From assembly GCA_026709505.1 (NCBI GenBank), contig JAPOSW010000106.1, forward strand, positions 43,565-107,564: 64,000 nucleotides of DNA, read 5' to 3'. How positions within the stretch are numbered: the first letter of the stretch is position 1; every line of letters begins with the position of its first letter. The translations under genes and the position numbers were made by a program. Source of the stretch: Gammaproteobacteria bacterium (lineage in GTDB: Bacteria > Pseudomonadota > Gammaproteobacteria > Arenicellales > Poriferihabitantaceae). The notes beneath the pieces are model-generated. The model did not search any database. It was not told the origin of the DNA and saw nothing but the letters and a program-made list of their open reading frames with translations. Of this stretch, positions 38,208 through 47,767 are shown in pieces.

Positions 38208-38919
38208 GTCGGGCTGTTATGGGGAAATTGCCGGGTCCGAGGCGCTACATGCCAGTAAGTCCAGACGCCTGATTGTGGGTGATCACTTGTATCTGATGGA
38301 TGGAAAAGGGACCATGGCGCTAGCCAGAATTCTCGACCAATCGCCTCATGACGAGATACTGAAAATCCAGGTCGAGGAGACGGAATATATTCCGTCTCCT
38401 CGACCGCGATTGACTCTCGCCAGCGCTATTGCCAAGGGCGATCGTCAGTCTGCTCTACTCGGTATGTCGGTACAGATGGGAATGAATCACTACACGCCTC
38501 TGGAATGCGAGCGCAGTGTGGTCCGCTACACTCCAAATATGCAGCAGCGATGGAATAAGATAATTCTTCAGTCGTGCAAGCAATGCCGGCAGCCTTACCT
38601 GCCGATACTCGGTCAGCCCATGACACTGGAAAAGTTATATGAATCAAAGAGGGAGCCAGTATCAAAAGGCGCTTGTGTCATTATCGCAGGCGATCCTGAT
38701 GGAAAATCCCTGGATTCAATGAACCTCTCAAATCCACTCCACCTGGAGGAGATCATTCTCATGATAGGACCCGAAGGAGGGTTCAGCAGTTCGGAAAAAC
38801 AATTCCTCAACGACCAAAAGATATTAAAATTATGCCTGTCAGATCATATTCTGCGAATTGAGACTGCCGCCGTTGCAGCTTGTGCAGCAGTTCACCAACA
38901 CATCATCTCCAAACGCTGA
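38164..38919 (+). CDS. rsmE: 16S rRNA (uracil-1498-N3) methyltransferase RsmE
   Basis: RsmE is a SPOUT-fold enzyme methylating U1498 in 16S rRNA. The family core is seen in HASKSRRLIVGDHLYLMDGKG, then the C-terminal SAM-binding knot IILMIGPEGGFSSSEKQFL and HILRIETAAVAA. I prefer the TTG at 38164 (LRVDSTLFYLSL), which has AGGA ahead; the open frame extends to 38107 but the added residues look wrong for the family. It overlaps rsmJ by 44 bases. A perfect palindrome lies within its coding sequence at 38370-38405. Confidence 0.9.
   Translation: MRVDSTLFYLSLIPESGCYGEIAGSEALHASKSRRLIVGDHLYLMDGKGTMALARILDQSPHDEILKIQVEETEYIPSPRPRLTLASAIAKGDRQSALLGMSVQMGMNHYTPLECERSVVRYTPNMQQRWNKIILQSCKQCRQPYLPILGQPMTLEKLYESKREPVSKGACVIIAGDPDGKSLDSMNLSNPLHLEEIILMIGPEGGFSSSEKQFLNDQKILKLCLSDHILRIETAAVAACAAVHQHIISKR
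38370..38405. repeat. perfect 36-bp palindrome inside rsmE
   Basis: Bases 38370-38387 (GGTCGAGGAGACGGAATA) are followed directly by their exact reverse complement at 38388-38405. This gives 18-base arms with no spacer and no mismatches. It falls in the coding stretch for VEETEYIPSPRP, between the N-terminal and SPOUT domains of RsmE, and keeps the frame open. Confidence 0.97.
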
Positions 38920-38934
38920 AAGGACAGAAACCAA

Positions 38935-39489
38935 ATGCAGCATCCTCAAAATCTGGTTTGGATAGACATGGAAATGACCGGTCTATCCACAGACAATGAC
39001 AAAATTATCGAGATTGCAAGCGTTGTTACCGATGCTAACCTGAATATTCTTGAACAAGGCCCGGTACTTGCGATCAAGCAGTCATTGGAGCGCTTGGTTG
39101 CCATGGATGAATGGAATACTCGCACCCATACCAAAAGCGGCTTGATCCAGAGAGTGCGTGAATCGAAAATAAATGAACAGCAGGCCGAATCCGAGACTTT
39201 GGAATTCATCAAACGATACGTAGCCATCAGTGAATCTCCCCTGTGCGGCAACTCGGTTTGCCAGGACCGTCGATTCATGCATCGGTTAATGCCGACATTG
39301 GAGAAGTATCTGCATTATCGCAATCTTGATGTCAGTTCCATTAACGAGCTGGTTCACCGTTGGAGGCCGGATCTGATCAATGGGTTCAAGAAGCGCAACT
39401 CGCATCGGGCGCTTGATGACATCATGGAGTCGATAGAGGAACTCAGGTATTATCGAAAGGTGTTTTTCAACGTTCTCGCTCCCAGCTAG
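38935..39489 (+). CDS. orn: oligoribonuclease
   Basis: Orn degrades 2-5 nt RNA fragments and linear diguanylate to mononucleotides. The 184-residue product has the DEDDh exonuclease motifs: [22 protein letters not shown] (ExoI), [17 protein letters not shown] (ExoII) and [15 protein letters not shown] (ExoIII, with the catalytic His). Length matches E. coli Orn (181). It follows rsmE by 15 bases. In gammaproteobacteria orn lies next to queG, as here, though queG is convergent. Confidence 0.96.
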   Translation: MQHPQNLVWIDMEMTGLSTDNDKIIEIASVVTDANLNILEQGPVLAIKQSLERLVAMDEWNTRTHTKSGLIQRVRESKINEQQAESETLEFIKRYVAISESPLCGNSVCQDRRFMHRLMPTLEKYLHYRNLDVSSINELVHRWRPDLINGFKKRNSHRALDDIMESIEELRYYRKVFFNVLAPS

Positions 39490-39526
39490 ACAGGTCTGCC
39501 TGGAGAATTAAATTCAGGATCGTCGC

Positions 39527-40624
39527 CTATTCGCGATTTCCAGTGCTTGGAGCTTGCTGACGTTTTGAGGCTTTGGAGTGTTGTTGTAGCGCCCAGTCAA
39601 TGTGTTCATCGACCAGCTCTGAAGTTTGGCCTTGATGGTTCTCCAGGGTTTTCGCAATCGTTTCCGATGCAGGGGCATTGCCTAGCGCTACCGCAATGTT
39701 CCGGAGCCATCTCTGGAACCCAATCCGGCGAATGGCTGACCCCTCTGTCCTAGTCAGGAACTGCTGTTCGCTCCAACTGAATAGGTCAATCAAGCGAGTA
39801 CTGTTCAGGGAGTGTCGAGGTGCGAAATCAGGTTCCCGGGTTATTTTTGCATAACGATTCCATGGACAGACAAGCTGACAGTCATCGCAACCGTAAATTC
39901 GATTGCCTATGGATTTTCTGAACTCGACAGGTATGGGTCCATGCAGCTCGATAGTGTGATAGGAAATACAGCGGCGAGCATCGAGAACATACGGGGCTAC
40001 GATAGCCTGGGTAGGGCAAACGTCTATGCAGGCGCGGCAGCTACCGCAATGCGGTGTGGATGGCGCGTCAATCGGGAGAGGCACATCGGTGTAAATCTCA
40101 CCGATGAAGAACCAAGAACCCTCATGCTTGTTCAGAAGATTTGTATGCTTGCCAATCCAGCCAAGACCGGCTTTCTTTGCCAGAGGCTTTTCCATGACCG
40201 GGGCACTGTCGCAAAAGACCCGATGCCCAAACGGTCCGATTTCCTGTTCGATGCGTTTGGCAAGCTTGTTCAGTCTGGAGCGCATGACCTTGTGATAGTC
40301 TCTGCCCAACGCATACCGGGAAATATAGCCAATATTGGGATCTTCAAGAACCGACTTGCTCGCTGACATTGGTTCAGGCATATAATTCATTCTCGTTGAT
40401 ATGACTCGAATCGTTCCATCGATGAGATCATCTGGCCTGGTGCGTTTTGCGCCATGCCGAGACATATAGCCCATCTTTCCGTGATATTGATTTTCAAGCC
40501 ACTTTGCCAGACGGGTTTCAGCCTGCTCAAGATTGATGTCGGATATGCCAATCCTGTCAAAGCCCAGCTCGGAACCCCAGTGGCGGATTAAGCGGGAAAG
40601 TTGCTTGATCTTGATCTTATTCAT
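39527..40624 (-). CDS. queG: epoxyqueuosine reductase QueG
   Basis: QueG reduces epoxyqueuosine to queuosine in tRNA using cobalamin. The 365-residue product has two ferredoxin-type clusters (CGSCRACIDVCPTQAI and GCDDCQLVCPWN), the family core YHGKMGYMSRHGAKRTRPDDLI, and a HEAT-like tail near the C-terminus. The ATG at 40624 gives the family N-terminus (MNKIKIKQLSRLIRHWGSELGF); the open frame continues 35 codons further upstream without resemblance. The usual neighbour nnr is separated here by a ClC-family gene. Confidence 0.93.
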   Translation of the reverse strand: MNKIKIKQLSRLIRHWGSELGFDRIGISDINLEQAETRLAKWLENQYHGKMGYMSRHGAKRTRPDDLIDGTIRVISTRMNYMPEPMSASKSVLEDPNIGYISRYALGRDYHKVMRSRLNKLAKRIEQEIGPFGHRVFCDSAPVMEKPLAKKAGLGWIGKHTNLLNKHEGSWFFIGEIYTDVPLPIDAPSTPHCGSCRACIDVCPTQAIVAPYVLDARRCISYHTIELHGPIPVEFRKSIGNRIYGCDDCQLVCPWNRYAKITREPDFAPRHSLNSTRLIDLFSWSEQQFLTRTEGSAIRRIGFQRWLRNIAVALGNAPASETIAKTLENHQGQTSELVDEHIDWALQQHSKASKRQQAPSTGNRE

Positions 40625-40813
40625 GGAGAGACAAATGAATGTCCGGGATTTCAGTATCGGCTTATTGCCATGCTGCATTGGAGTATATTGGAGCCAGTTT
40701 TCAGAAGGGCAAAATTTCCAATGCGCCAAATGGCTTGCTCACTGATTGTATATCATCGACAAATCCACTCGCTAGCGAGTGCCAGTGAACAGCAACATGG
40801 AAAAATAGAAACC

Positions 40814-42550
40814 ATGAGCAAAAGTCGTTTACTTTACAATACTATTTCGATCATGCTGCTTGCTCTGATCATTGGTGCCTTGTCATCGTTAGCATCCATT
40901 GCGTTTGTCTCATCAGTGGCATGGCTGAGTAAAATTCTTCTGGTGTCGCTCGAAACAAGAGAAGAAGGCATTCAATCGATCCTGGAATTAGGCATCTTTT
41001 TTCTGGTTCCGGTCGCTGGAGGTCTGGCGGTTGGGCTGATATTGAAGGATTTGCCGGAAGGTCGCCCCGAAAGCCTCGTCCAGACCATCCGAATGTCACA
41101 ATCCATGGTCTTCAAGCCCTCTTACAAGAATGCTTTCCGAACCGCAATAGCTTCGGTGGCCACGCTGGGAAGCGGGGCCTCCATGGGCCAGTATGGACCG
41201 GTCTCCCACATCGGCGCGACGCTGGGATTGGCTACGGAAAGAGCTGGAGGAAAATTCGGCTTCACGTCGAACATGGGCATTGGCTGTGGTGTTGCCGCGG
41301 CAATATCCACCGTGTTTAACGCCCCCATAGCGGGACTGGTGTTTGCACACGAGGTCATTATCCGGCATTTCTCGCTGAAACTGTTTGCGCCAATCGCCGT
41401 TGCATCGGTGGTCGGATATCTGTTCACCAATCATATCTTCGATCGACACCAGGTTTTCCATGTTGCAGAAGTGGGGGCTATCAAACCGGAAGAGTTTCTG
41501 GTTTTCGCCCTGATCGGCGTGGCAGGTGCCCTGATTGCAGCAGCATTCGTGCGCATGATGCTTTATTTCACGGATGTATCGCGGCACATGAACATACCGG
41601 TTTGGCTGAAGCCGTCGATCGCAGGAGCCGGTGTCGGATTGGCTGGCTTGTGGGTGCCGGAAACTCTTGGAGTTGGTGAGCAGGTCATGCAGAAAGTCCT
41701 GGTTGGGCCCGGATATCCCGGTACCGAACTGTTCATTATTCTAGTCATAAAACTGCTCATGACCGCCATATGTTTCGGATTTGGCATGGCTGGCAGCGTC
41801 TTCAGTCCCTCTCTATTGTGCGGAATTGTTTTCGGAGCCCTGGTCTCAATCATGAGCGCTTCAGTGTTGGGTACGCATTACTCGTCAGCAACGCCTTACA
41901 TGGTTTGCGGCATGGTGGCACTGGTCGGGCCCGTCATGGGTTCACCTCTAACAGTGATATTGATAGTGCTTGAATTGACGCGAAATTATGATCTGGCGGT
42001 TGCAGCCATGGTCAGCGCTGTCTTTGCCAATCTGATTGGATATCGCTTGATTGGTCGGTCAATGTTCGATGCACAGCTTGCCCGGCAAGGCTTGGATCTC
42101 AGCAAGGGCCGTGAAAAGGTAATATTGAGTGACCGAAAAATCAATGCCTGTATTTCAGATGAGTTTTCAGTGCTGAATGGTGAAACTATTCTCTCCAAAG
42201 CCAAGCAGGTTATCCTGGATTCCGGAAAGACGGATCTCTATATTGTGGATGATGGGCGGCGATATCTGGGGTTTATCACGCTGAACGAGATTGATCATAT
42301 AGAGCGGGATGGACTGGATTTGTCGAAATTGCTGTGCAAGTCCCACTGTACCGGGCAGATCGTATTCACTCCCGAAATGTCGATATGGGAGGCTATGGAC
42401 CGAATACGCGATTTTGCCGGAGAAAGCCTGCCAGTAGTGGATGACAAAGATGGCAACAGACTGATTGGCGTGATTTACGAAGCATCGCTGATTACTGCCT
42501 ATGTCAAGTCTCTCGAGGACGCTAGAAGGGAAGAGCATGGGGAAGGATAA
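40814..42550 (+). CDS. ClC-family chloride channel/transporter with CBS domains
   Basis: The 578-residue membrane protein has about ten hydrophobic helices and a cytosolic CBS pair (from about residue 430, with TDLYIVDDGRRYLGFI and ESLPVVDDKDGNRLIGVIYE). The filter loop reads GSGASMGQYGP, so at the position of the usual gating glutamate (GREGP in ClC-ec1) Tyr127 sits instead. The proton-pathway Glu is kept (about Glu180 in LVFAHEV). Loss of the gating Glu usually uncouples antiport. It sits between queG and nnr, which are normally adjacent, and starts at an ATG just beyond the 5' end of queG. Confidence 0.85.
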   Translation: MSKSRLLYNTISIMLLALIIGALSSLASIAFVSSVAWLSKILLVSLETREEGIQSILELGIFFLVPVAGGLAVGLILKDLPEGRPESLVQTIRMSQSMVFKPSYKNAFRTAIASVATLGSGASMGQYGPVSHIGATLGLATERAGGKFGFTSNMGIGCGVAAAISTVFNAPIAGLVFAHEVIIRHFSLKLFAPIAVASVVGYLFTNHIFDRHQVFHVAEVGAIKPEEFLVFALIGVAGALIAAAFVRMMLYFTDVSRHMNIPVWLKPSIAGAGVGLAGLWVPETLGVGEQVMQKVLVGPGYPGTELFIILVIKLLMTAICFGFGMAGSVFSPSLLCGIVFGALVSIMSASVLGTHYSSATPYMVCGMVALVGPVMGSPLTVILIVLELTRNYDLAVAAMVSAVFANLIGYRLIGRSMFDAQLARQGLDLSKGREKVILSDRKINACISDEFSVLNGETILSKAKQVILDSGKTDLYIVDDGRRYLGFITLNEIDHIERDGLDLSKLLCKSHCTGQIVFTPEMSIWEAMDRIRDFAGESLPVVDDKDGNRLIGVIYEASLITAYVKSLEDARREEHGEG

Positions 42551-42700
42551 TGGATGAGTTCCCGGCATGCGGCAGGAACAACGACCAAGACCAGGACAAG
42601 CCCGATCAAGCAGCTGGTCATGCAGACTGAAACTAGGAAAGTTAGCCGCTTCTATTTTTCTATATAAAACATTAAACAATTATAATAAAATACTAATATT

Positions 42701-44218
42701 ATGAATAAATATATTTTTAATGTTGAGCAAGTCCGTGAAATAGATCGTATTGCGATTGAGGAAATGGACATACCGGGAAGCGAGTTAATGGAGAGGGCGG
42801 GCAAGCGGGCATTCCGCTCTATTCGCGGACTGTATGAGAATCTTCCTGGCATTCTGGTGCTGTGCGGGCCAGGAAACAATGGCGGGGATGGCTATGTTGT
42901 AGCGCTATGCGCATTGAAGGAGGGCATGGATGTTCAGGTCATCTTCACGGAGAAACCAAAATCCAGGGATGCAAAGTCGATGTGCCAGCAGTATCTCAGT
43001 GCGGGAGGGATTGCCAGAAAATACGATCCAGGGGCTGGGAAACTGCCGCTCATTGGAGATGTGATCGTCGATGCAATTCTCGGCACTGGAATTAAGGAAT
43101 CCCCCAAGGGAGCTGCCGCAACATTGATTAATGCTGCCAATGACGACTGGCGCCCCATTGTGGCACTGGATGTTCCATCTGGCCTGGAATGCAGTGCCGG
43201 AGTGGCTTTTGATCCATGTGTTAAAGCGGTAATGACGGTGACCTTCATTGGCAGAAAAGCGGGTTGCTATACCGCTGATGGTCGCGATCAATGCGGCAGC
43301 GTGATTTATGAATCACTTGACGTGCCGCTCGAAGAAATTGGAATGAACGCATTTGCGACATTGGTTGAACCACTTGCACTGGAACCGCGCATTCATAATT
43401 CCCACAAGGGGCGGTATGGAAATCTTGGCATTCTTGGCGGCTCGGCTGGGATGCTTGGTGCAGTTCTTCTTGCTGGTCGCGCAGCAATGAGGGCAGGGTG
43501 TGGACTAGTCACTGTAGTAAGCGAGAGAAAACATGCTGGTATACTGGCAATCCATTGTCCAGAGCTGATGAGCCTGAACTGCTCGGCAGAAGAGAAAGTT
43601 GACCGATTGCTGAAGAAAGCCGATGGCTTGGTTGTCGGTCCCGGACTGGATGACGGAAATTGGGCGCATCAGGCATTTTCCGCAGCCAGTAATTATGCTG
43701 GTCCTGTAGTTGTCGATGCGGGAGCACTCAGATTGCTGGCCACGCCTTCGTATCGCCAAAGACGCGACAACTGGATTTTGACGCCACATGAAGGCGAGGC
43801 AGCGGCACTGCTTGGCTGTGCATCACTGGATATCCGGCATGACCGGTTTGAAGCCGCGCGGGAGATTGCGAGGGTTTACGGCGGTATCTGTGTACTGAAG
43901 GGTTCTGGAACCATCATATCGGATTCAGGAGATTCTGCTCCAAAAATCTGTGACAAGGGCAATCCCGGTATGGCGACTGCGGGGATGGGTGATGTGCTAA
44001 GCGGCATACTCGGGGCGCATGTGTCGGCTGGATGGTCGATCAGTGATTGTGCCGAGTTCGCAGTCTGGGTTCATTCCACTGCTGCGGATCATGCCGCAGC
44101 TCAATCATCAGAACACTCGCTGATTGCTTCCGATGTCATTGATTTTTTGCCGATGGTGTACCGAACCCTTGAGACCTTTTCCGAAAAGGAAAGCTCCGGA
44201 ACAGTGATTCAAAAATAG
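42701..44218 (+). CDS. nnr: bifunctional NAD(P)H-hydrate repair enzyme
   Basis: This is a fusion of an N-terminal epimerase (YjeF_N; GPGNNGGDGYVVA, VDAILGTG) and a C-terminal ADP-dependent dehydratase (YjeF_C; ILTPHEGEAAALLG, KGNPGMATAGMGDVLSGILGAHVSA). Together they restore damaged NAD(P)HX to NAD(P)H. The 505-residue length matches the bifunctional form. It begins after an AT-rich gap of 150 bases. The downstream order tsaE-ami-mutL-miaA is that of E. coli. Confidence 0.95.
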   Translation: MNKYIFNVEQVREIDRIAIEEMDIPGSELMERAGKRAFRSIRGLYENLPGILVLCGPGNNGGDGYVVALCALKEGMDVQVIFTEKPKSRDAKSMCQQYLSAGGIARKYDPGAGKLPLIGDVIVDAILGTGIKESPKGAAATLINAANDDWRPIVALDVPSGLECSAGVAFDPCVKAVMTVTFIGRKAGCYTADGRDQCGSVIYESLDVPLEEIGMNAFATLVEPLALEPRIHNSHKGRYGNLGILGGSAGMLGAVLLAGRAAMRAGCGLVTVVSERKHAGILAIHCPELMSLNCSAEEKVDRLLKKADGLVVGPGLDDGNWAHQAFSAASNYAGPVVVDAGALRLLATPSYRQRRDNWILTPHEGEAAALLGCASLDIRHDRFEAAREIARVYGGICVLKGSGTIISDSGDSAPKICDKGNPGMATAGMGDVLSGILGAHVSAGWSISDCAEFAVWVHSTAADHAAAQSSEHSLIASDVIDFLPMVYRTLETFSEKESSGTVIQK

Positions 44219-44274
44219 ACGGCAAAAGTTCGTGATTCGGGGCATGGTCAAGGGTTATAATCGACATCTGGGTT

Positions 44275-44748
44275 GTGCTATCGGAATTGCAGTTCAAATC
44301 TGACGAAAGAATGCTTGCGCTATCTCACCGAATCGATGACGAGTCATCAATGCTTGCATTCGGTGAAGCACTATCCGGTAAAATTGAACCCGGAGAGGTG
44401 GTTTACCTGATTGGCGAGCTGGGTGCCGGAAAGACCACTCTGGCAAGAGGCATTTTGTCGGGCCTGGGCTATCAGGAAAATGTGGTTAGCCCAACCTATA
44501 CATTGATTGAGCCCTATGCCGCTTCTGACCATGACATTTACCATCTTGATCTATATCGATTAAACTCAGAGGATGAGATCGAGAACTTGGGGTTGAGGGA
44601 TTTGCTTGACGGAAATGCCGTTTGCCTCATCGAATGGCCTGATAAGTTTACTACCAGCTTGCCTTCACCGTCCCTGACGATCCACATTGAAGTTTTCAGT
44701 CAGGGTAGATCAATTTCGCTTGATCCAGACCTGATATCCGACCGATGA
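44275..44748 (+). CDS. tsaE: tRNA threonylcarbamoyladenosine biosynthesis ATPase TsaE
   Basis: TsaE is the P-loop ATPase of the complex that makes t6A37 in tRNAs, also the substrate of MtaB encoded earlier in this window. The 157-residue product has GELGAGKTTLARGILSGLGY (Walker A), VVSPTYTLIEPY (switch-like) and LDLYRLNSEDEIENLGLRDLL. The end IEWPDKF is characteristic. The GTG at 44275 or ATG at 44311 may be the start. The stop overlaps the amidase start by four bases (ATGA). Confidence 0.94.
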   Translation: MLSELQFKSDERMLALSHRIDDESSMLAFGEALSGKIEPGEVVYLIGELGAGKTTLARGILSGLGYQENVVSPTYTLIEPYAASDHDIYHLDLYRLNSEDEIENLGLRDLLDGNAVCLIEWPDKFTTSLPSPSLTIHIEVFSQGRSISLDPDLISDR

Positions 44749-45911
44749 AACCGCTGTCAATTGTAAAACTGGCTCTGCTCCTGTTCCTGATTAGTTTCCC
44801 GGTCAGTGCCAAGTCCTCGGTCGTTGAAGACATACGCATGTGGCATGCGCCGGAGCGCTCGCGTTTTGTCTTCGATATCGACACAAAGCCCGACTACAAG
44901 GTCTATACGCTGAAATCCCCGGATCGCCTGGTTGTTGACCTGGAACGCTCCGTGCTTGGCAGGCCTATGCCTCTTCCTGAGAAACTCGGTCCATACGTGG
45001 GAAAAATGCGATCTGGCAACCCCAAGCCCGATACCTTGCGGGTGGTATTTGAAATTGCAAAGCCGATCCGCTATGAACTGCAACTGCTGAAGCCCTTTGA
45101 CAGATATCAATATCGCCTGGTGATTGACTTCTATGATCAAGACCATGTCGAAGAACCGGCATCGGTGTCGGCAAGCCTGGCGGTTCCAAGACAGAAGAGA
45201 GAGCGAACGGGCGATATTCTGATTGTCATCGATGCTGGACATGGCGGTGAAGATCCGGGTGCCGTGGGCAAACGCTCGTATGAGAAAACAATTGTTCTTT
45301 CGGTCGCGAAAAAACTGAAGAACATGCTCAACAAGGAGCCGGGGTTGCGGGCTGAGCTGACGCGAACCGGCGATTACTACATCAGCTTGAGGCGCAGGAT
45401 CATCATGGCCCGCAACATCAATGCTGACTTGTTCGTATCGGTGCATGCGGATGGTCATCACAATACCAAAGCACAGGGCGCTTCCGTTTACGCCTTGTCC
45501 CAAAGAGGGGCAACAAGCGAAACAGCGAGGTGGCTGGCGGACAAGGAAAATTCGGCAGACCTGGCGGGCGGAGTCAGCATATCGGACAAGGATGATTTGC
45601 TGGCCGAAGTCCTGCTTGACCTGTCCATGACCAAAACCGTCAGTGAAAGCATCAGCTTTGGCCGGGAAGTGCTTGACGAACTGAAGAAAATCGGCAAGGT
45701 ACATAGCAAACGGGTAGAGCAGGCGGGTTTTGCGGTTCTGAAGTCCCCGGATATTCCCTCAATTCTTGTCGAGACGGCCTATATTACCAACCCAAAGGAA
45801 GAGAAGTTGTTGGGAACCAAGTCACATCAGACCAAGCTGGCGACCGCAATTACCAATGGCATCAAGCGATATCTGCGCAAAAATCAGGGCATATATGCCT
45901 ATCAGTACTGA
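44745..45911 (+). CDS. N-acetylmuramoyl-L-alanine amidase (AmiB/AmiC type)
   Basis: This periplasmic zinc amidase splits peptidoglycan for daughter-cell separation. The 388-residue product has a signal peptide (IVKLALLLFLISFPVSAKS) and an N-terminal AMIN domain (about residues 25-130, DIRMWHAPERSRFVFD). The amidase_3 domain has IVIDAGHGGEDPGAVG, FVSVHADGH and ILVETAYITNPKEE, carrying the Zn ligands and catalytic Glu. No LysM repeats follow, unlike E. coli AmiB. It overlaps tsaE by four bases and precedes mutL. Confidence 0.94.
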   Translation: MKPLSIVKLALLLFLISFPVSAKSSVVEDIRMWHAPERSRFVFDIDTKPDYKVYTLKSPDRLVVDLERSVLGRPMPLPEKLGPYVGKMRSGNPKPDTLRVVFEIAKPIRYELQLLKPFDRYQYRLVIDFYDQDHVEEPASVSASLAVPRQKRERTGDILIVIDAGHGGEDPGAVGKRSYEKTIVLSVAKKLKNMLNKEPGLRAELTRTGDYYISLRRRIIMARNINADLFVSVHADGHHNTKAQGASVYALSQRGATSETARWLADKENSADLAGGVSISDKDDLLAEVLLDLSMTKTVSESISFGREVLDELKKIGKVHSKRVEQAGFAVLKSPDIPSILVETAYITNPKEEKLLGTKSHQTKLATAITNGIKRYLRKNQGIYAYQY

Positions 45912-45958
45912 TAGGCAGCTTTACTGAATTCCCCGTTAACTATCTTCCCCTGAATCGG

Positions 45959-47767
45959 ATGCTTAAGCAATCTCTCGCTGAAATCCGGCTTCTCGATGAC
46001 AATCTGGTCAACCAGATCGCAGCAGGAGAGGTGGTCGAACGGCCTGCATCGCTACTCAAGGAGCTGCTTGAAAACAGTCTGGATGCCGGTGCCTCAGAAA
46101 TTCGCGTTCATATTGATCGTGGCGGCAAAAAGCGTGTTTCAGTGAGCGACAATGGATCTGGCATACCTCATGACCAGATTCCCCTGGCGTTTTCTCGACA
46201 TGCGACCAGCAAGCTCAATTCTGCAGATGACTTGTTCAATCTGGCCACCATGGGATTCAGGGGCGAGGCATTGCCGAGTATTGCTGCCGTATCGCGACTT
46301 GCTCTGAAAACCCGGGCCGCGGATGAAGAGTCGGGACATGAATATCGATCGCATGGCGGAAGGCCCATTGGCGAGATCAGGCCTATCGCCCATCCTGTTG
46401 GCACGACAGTCGAAATTGAGGATTTATTCGTCAATACTCCTGCACGACGAAAGTTTCTGCGTACCGAACAGACCGAGTTCAATCATTGTGATGCCGTTGT
46501 CCGCAAAATCGCCCTGGGCAATCCTGGTGTCGCTATTGATTTCATGCGTGATGGTAAAACGGTATTCCAGCTCTACAGGGCAAAGGATGTTGCAACCATG
46601 TCTGAACGCATGATCAAGGTCTGCGGTCAGCCGTTTACGGATCAATCCATGTACATTGACTATGCGGTCGATGCCTATGTTCTCGAAGGCTGGATTGGTC
46701 TCCCGACATTCTCCAGGAGTCAGCGTGATTTACAGTACTTCTTCGTCAACGGGCGACCGGTCTCTGATCACCTGGTTTCGCACGCAGTCAAACGGGCATA
46801 CAGCGACGTGCTCTATCATGGACGTCACCCTGCATTTGTGTTGTTTCTGAAACTGGATTCAAGGTTTGTCGATGTGAATGTGCATCCTGCCAAGAATGAA
46901 GTTCGGTTTCGGGAAAGTCGCATGGTGTACGATTTCATTTTCAGAACCCTGAATCGAGCCGTTGCAGGGATCTCGCCGGAGGAGGGCGAAGTTTCACTGC
47001 CATTGCCAGATGCCGTCAGCAGAGCCCAGGGCCGCCCGTCAGTTGCCATCGGTGGCTCTCAGCAACGCATCAGGATGCCGGTATCGGATCAGACCCTGGC
47101 TGGCGGCTTGACTTTCAATATATGGGATATTGGCCTGAACCGGTCCAGTTCAAAAGTCGACGAGCTGGAAGATGAGGAACTGCCGCCTCTTGGATATGCC
47201 ATTGCCCAAATCAAGGGGGTTTACATTCTTGCGGAGAACAAGGATGGATTGATTCTGGTGGACATGCATGCGGCACATGAGCGAATCACATACGAGGCAC
47301 TGAAGCAGCAGCTGGATTCTCGGGAATCGATACAGACTCAACCTCTGCTAGTGCCGATCAGAATCGCCATGTCATTCTCTGAGGTTCGCTGCCTTGAATC
47401 CCACAAGGATGATCTGGACAAGCTTGGATTTGAGCTGGAAGTGTTTGCGGAAGATCAAGTAGTCATTCGGACAGTCCCGGAATTGCTCAAGAACAATGAC
47501 ATTGAATCCATGATTCGGGATACCGCTTCTGATCTTCTGGAGCATGGAAATAGCGACCGTCCACGAAATGCCATTAATGAGGTCCTGTCCTCCATAGCAT
47601 GTCATGGAGCCATACGGGCCAACAGGAAGCTGGAAGCTCTCGAAATGGATGCGTTATTGCGGCAAATTGAATCTGTTGAACGCTCGGGGCAATGCAACCA
47701 TGGCCGGCCAACCTGGATGAGCATTACCATGGCCGAGCTTGATAAATGGTTTATGCGTGGTCGATAA
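45959..47767 (+). CDS. mutL: DNA mismatch repair protein MutL
   Basis: MutL links MutS recognition to strand incision. The 602-residue product has the GHKL ATPase motifs (ELLENSLDAGASEI, VSDNGSGI, TMGFRGEALPSI, GTTVEIEDLFVNTPARRKFL). At the C-terminal domain it carries VDMHAAHERITYE and CNHGRPTWM, equivalents of the metal-binding endonuclease motifs absent from MutH-partnered E. coli MutL. This organism is thus likely to use MutL nicking rather than MutH. It overlaps miaA. Confidence 0.95.
   Translation: MLKQSLAEIRLLDDNLVNQIAAGEVVERPASLLKELLENSLDAGASEIRVHIDRGGKKRVSVSDNGSGIPHDQIPLAFSRHATSKLNSADDLFNLATMGFRGEALPSIAAVSRLALKTRAADEESGHEYRSHGGRPIGEIRPIAHPVGTTVEIEDLFVNTPARRKFLRTEQTEFNHCDAVVRKIALGNPGVAIDFMRDGKTVFQLYRAKDVATMSERMIKVCGQPFTDQSMYIDYAVDAYVLEGWIGLPTFSRSQRDLQYFFVNGRPVSDHLVSHAVKRAYSDVLYHGRHPAFVLFLKLDSRFVDVNVHPAKNEVRFRESRMVYDFIFRTLNRAVAGISPEEGEVSLPLPDAVSRAQGRPSVAIGGSQQRIRMPVSDQTLAGGLTFNIWDIGLNRSSSKVDELEDEELPPLGYAIAQIKGVYILAENKDGLILVDMHAAHERITYEALKQQLDSRESIQTQPLLVPIRIAMSFSEVRCLESHKDDLDKLGFELEVFAEDQVVIRTVPELLKNNDIESMIRDTASDLLEHGNSDRPRNAINEVLSSIACHGAIRANRKLEALEMDALLRQIESVERSGQCNHGRPTWMSITMAELDKWFMRGR

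Noticed and set aside
44757..45704. 315-codon antisense frame across the amidase gene
   Set aside because: It lies entirely within a well-supported gene on the opposite strand, and its protein has no recognisable domain. Long antisense frames are common by codon bias.
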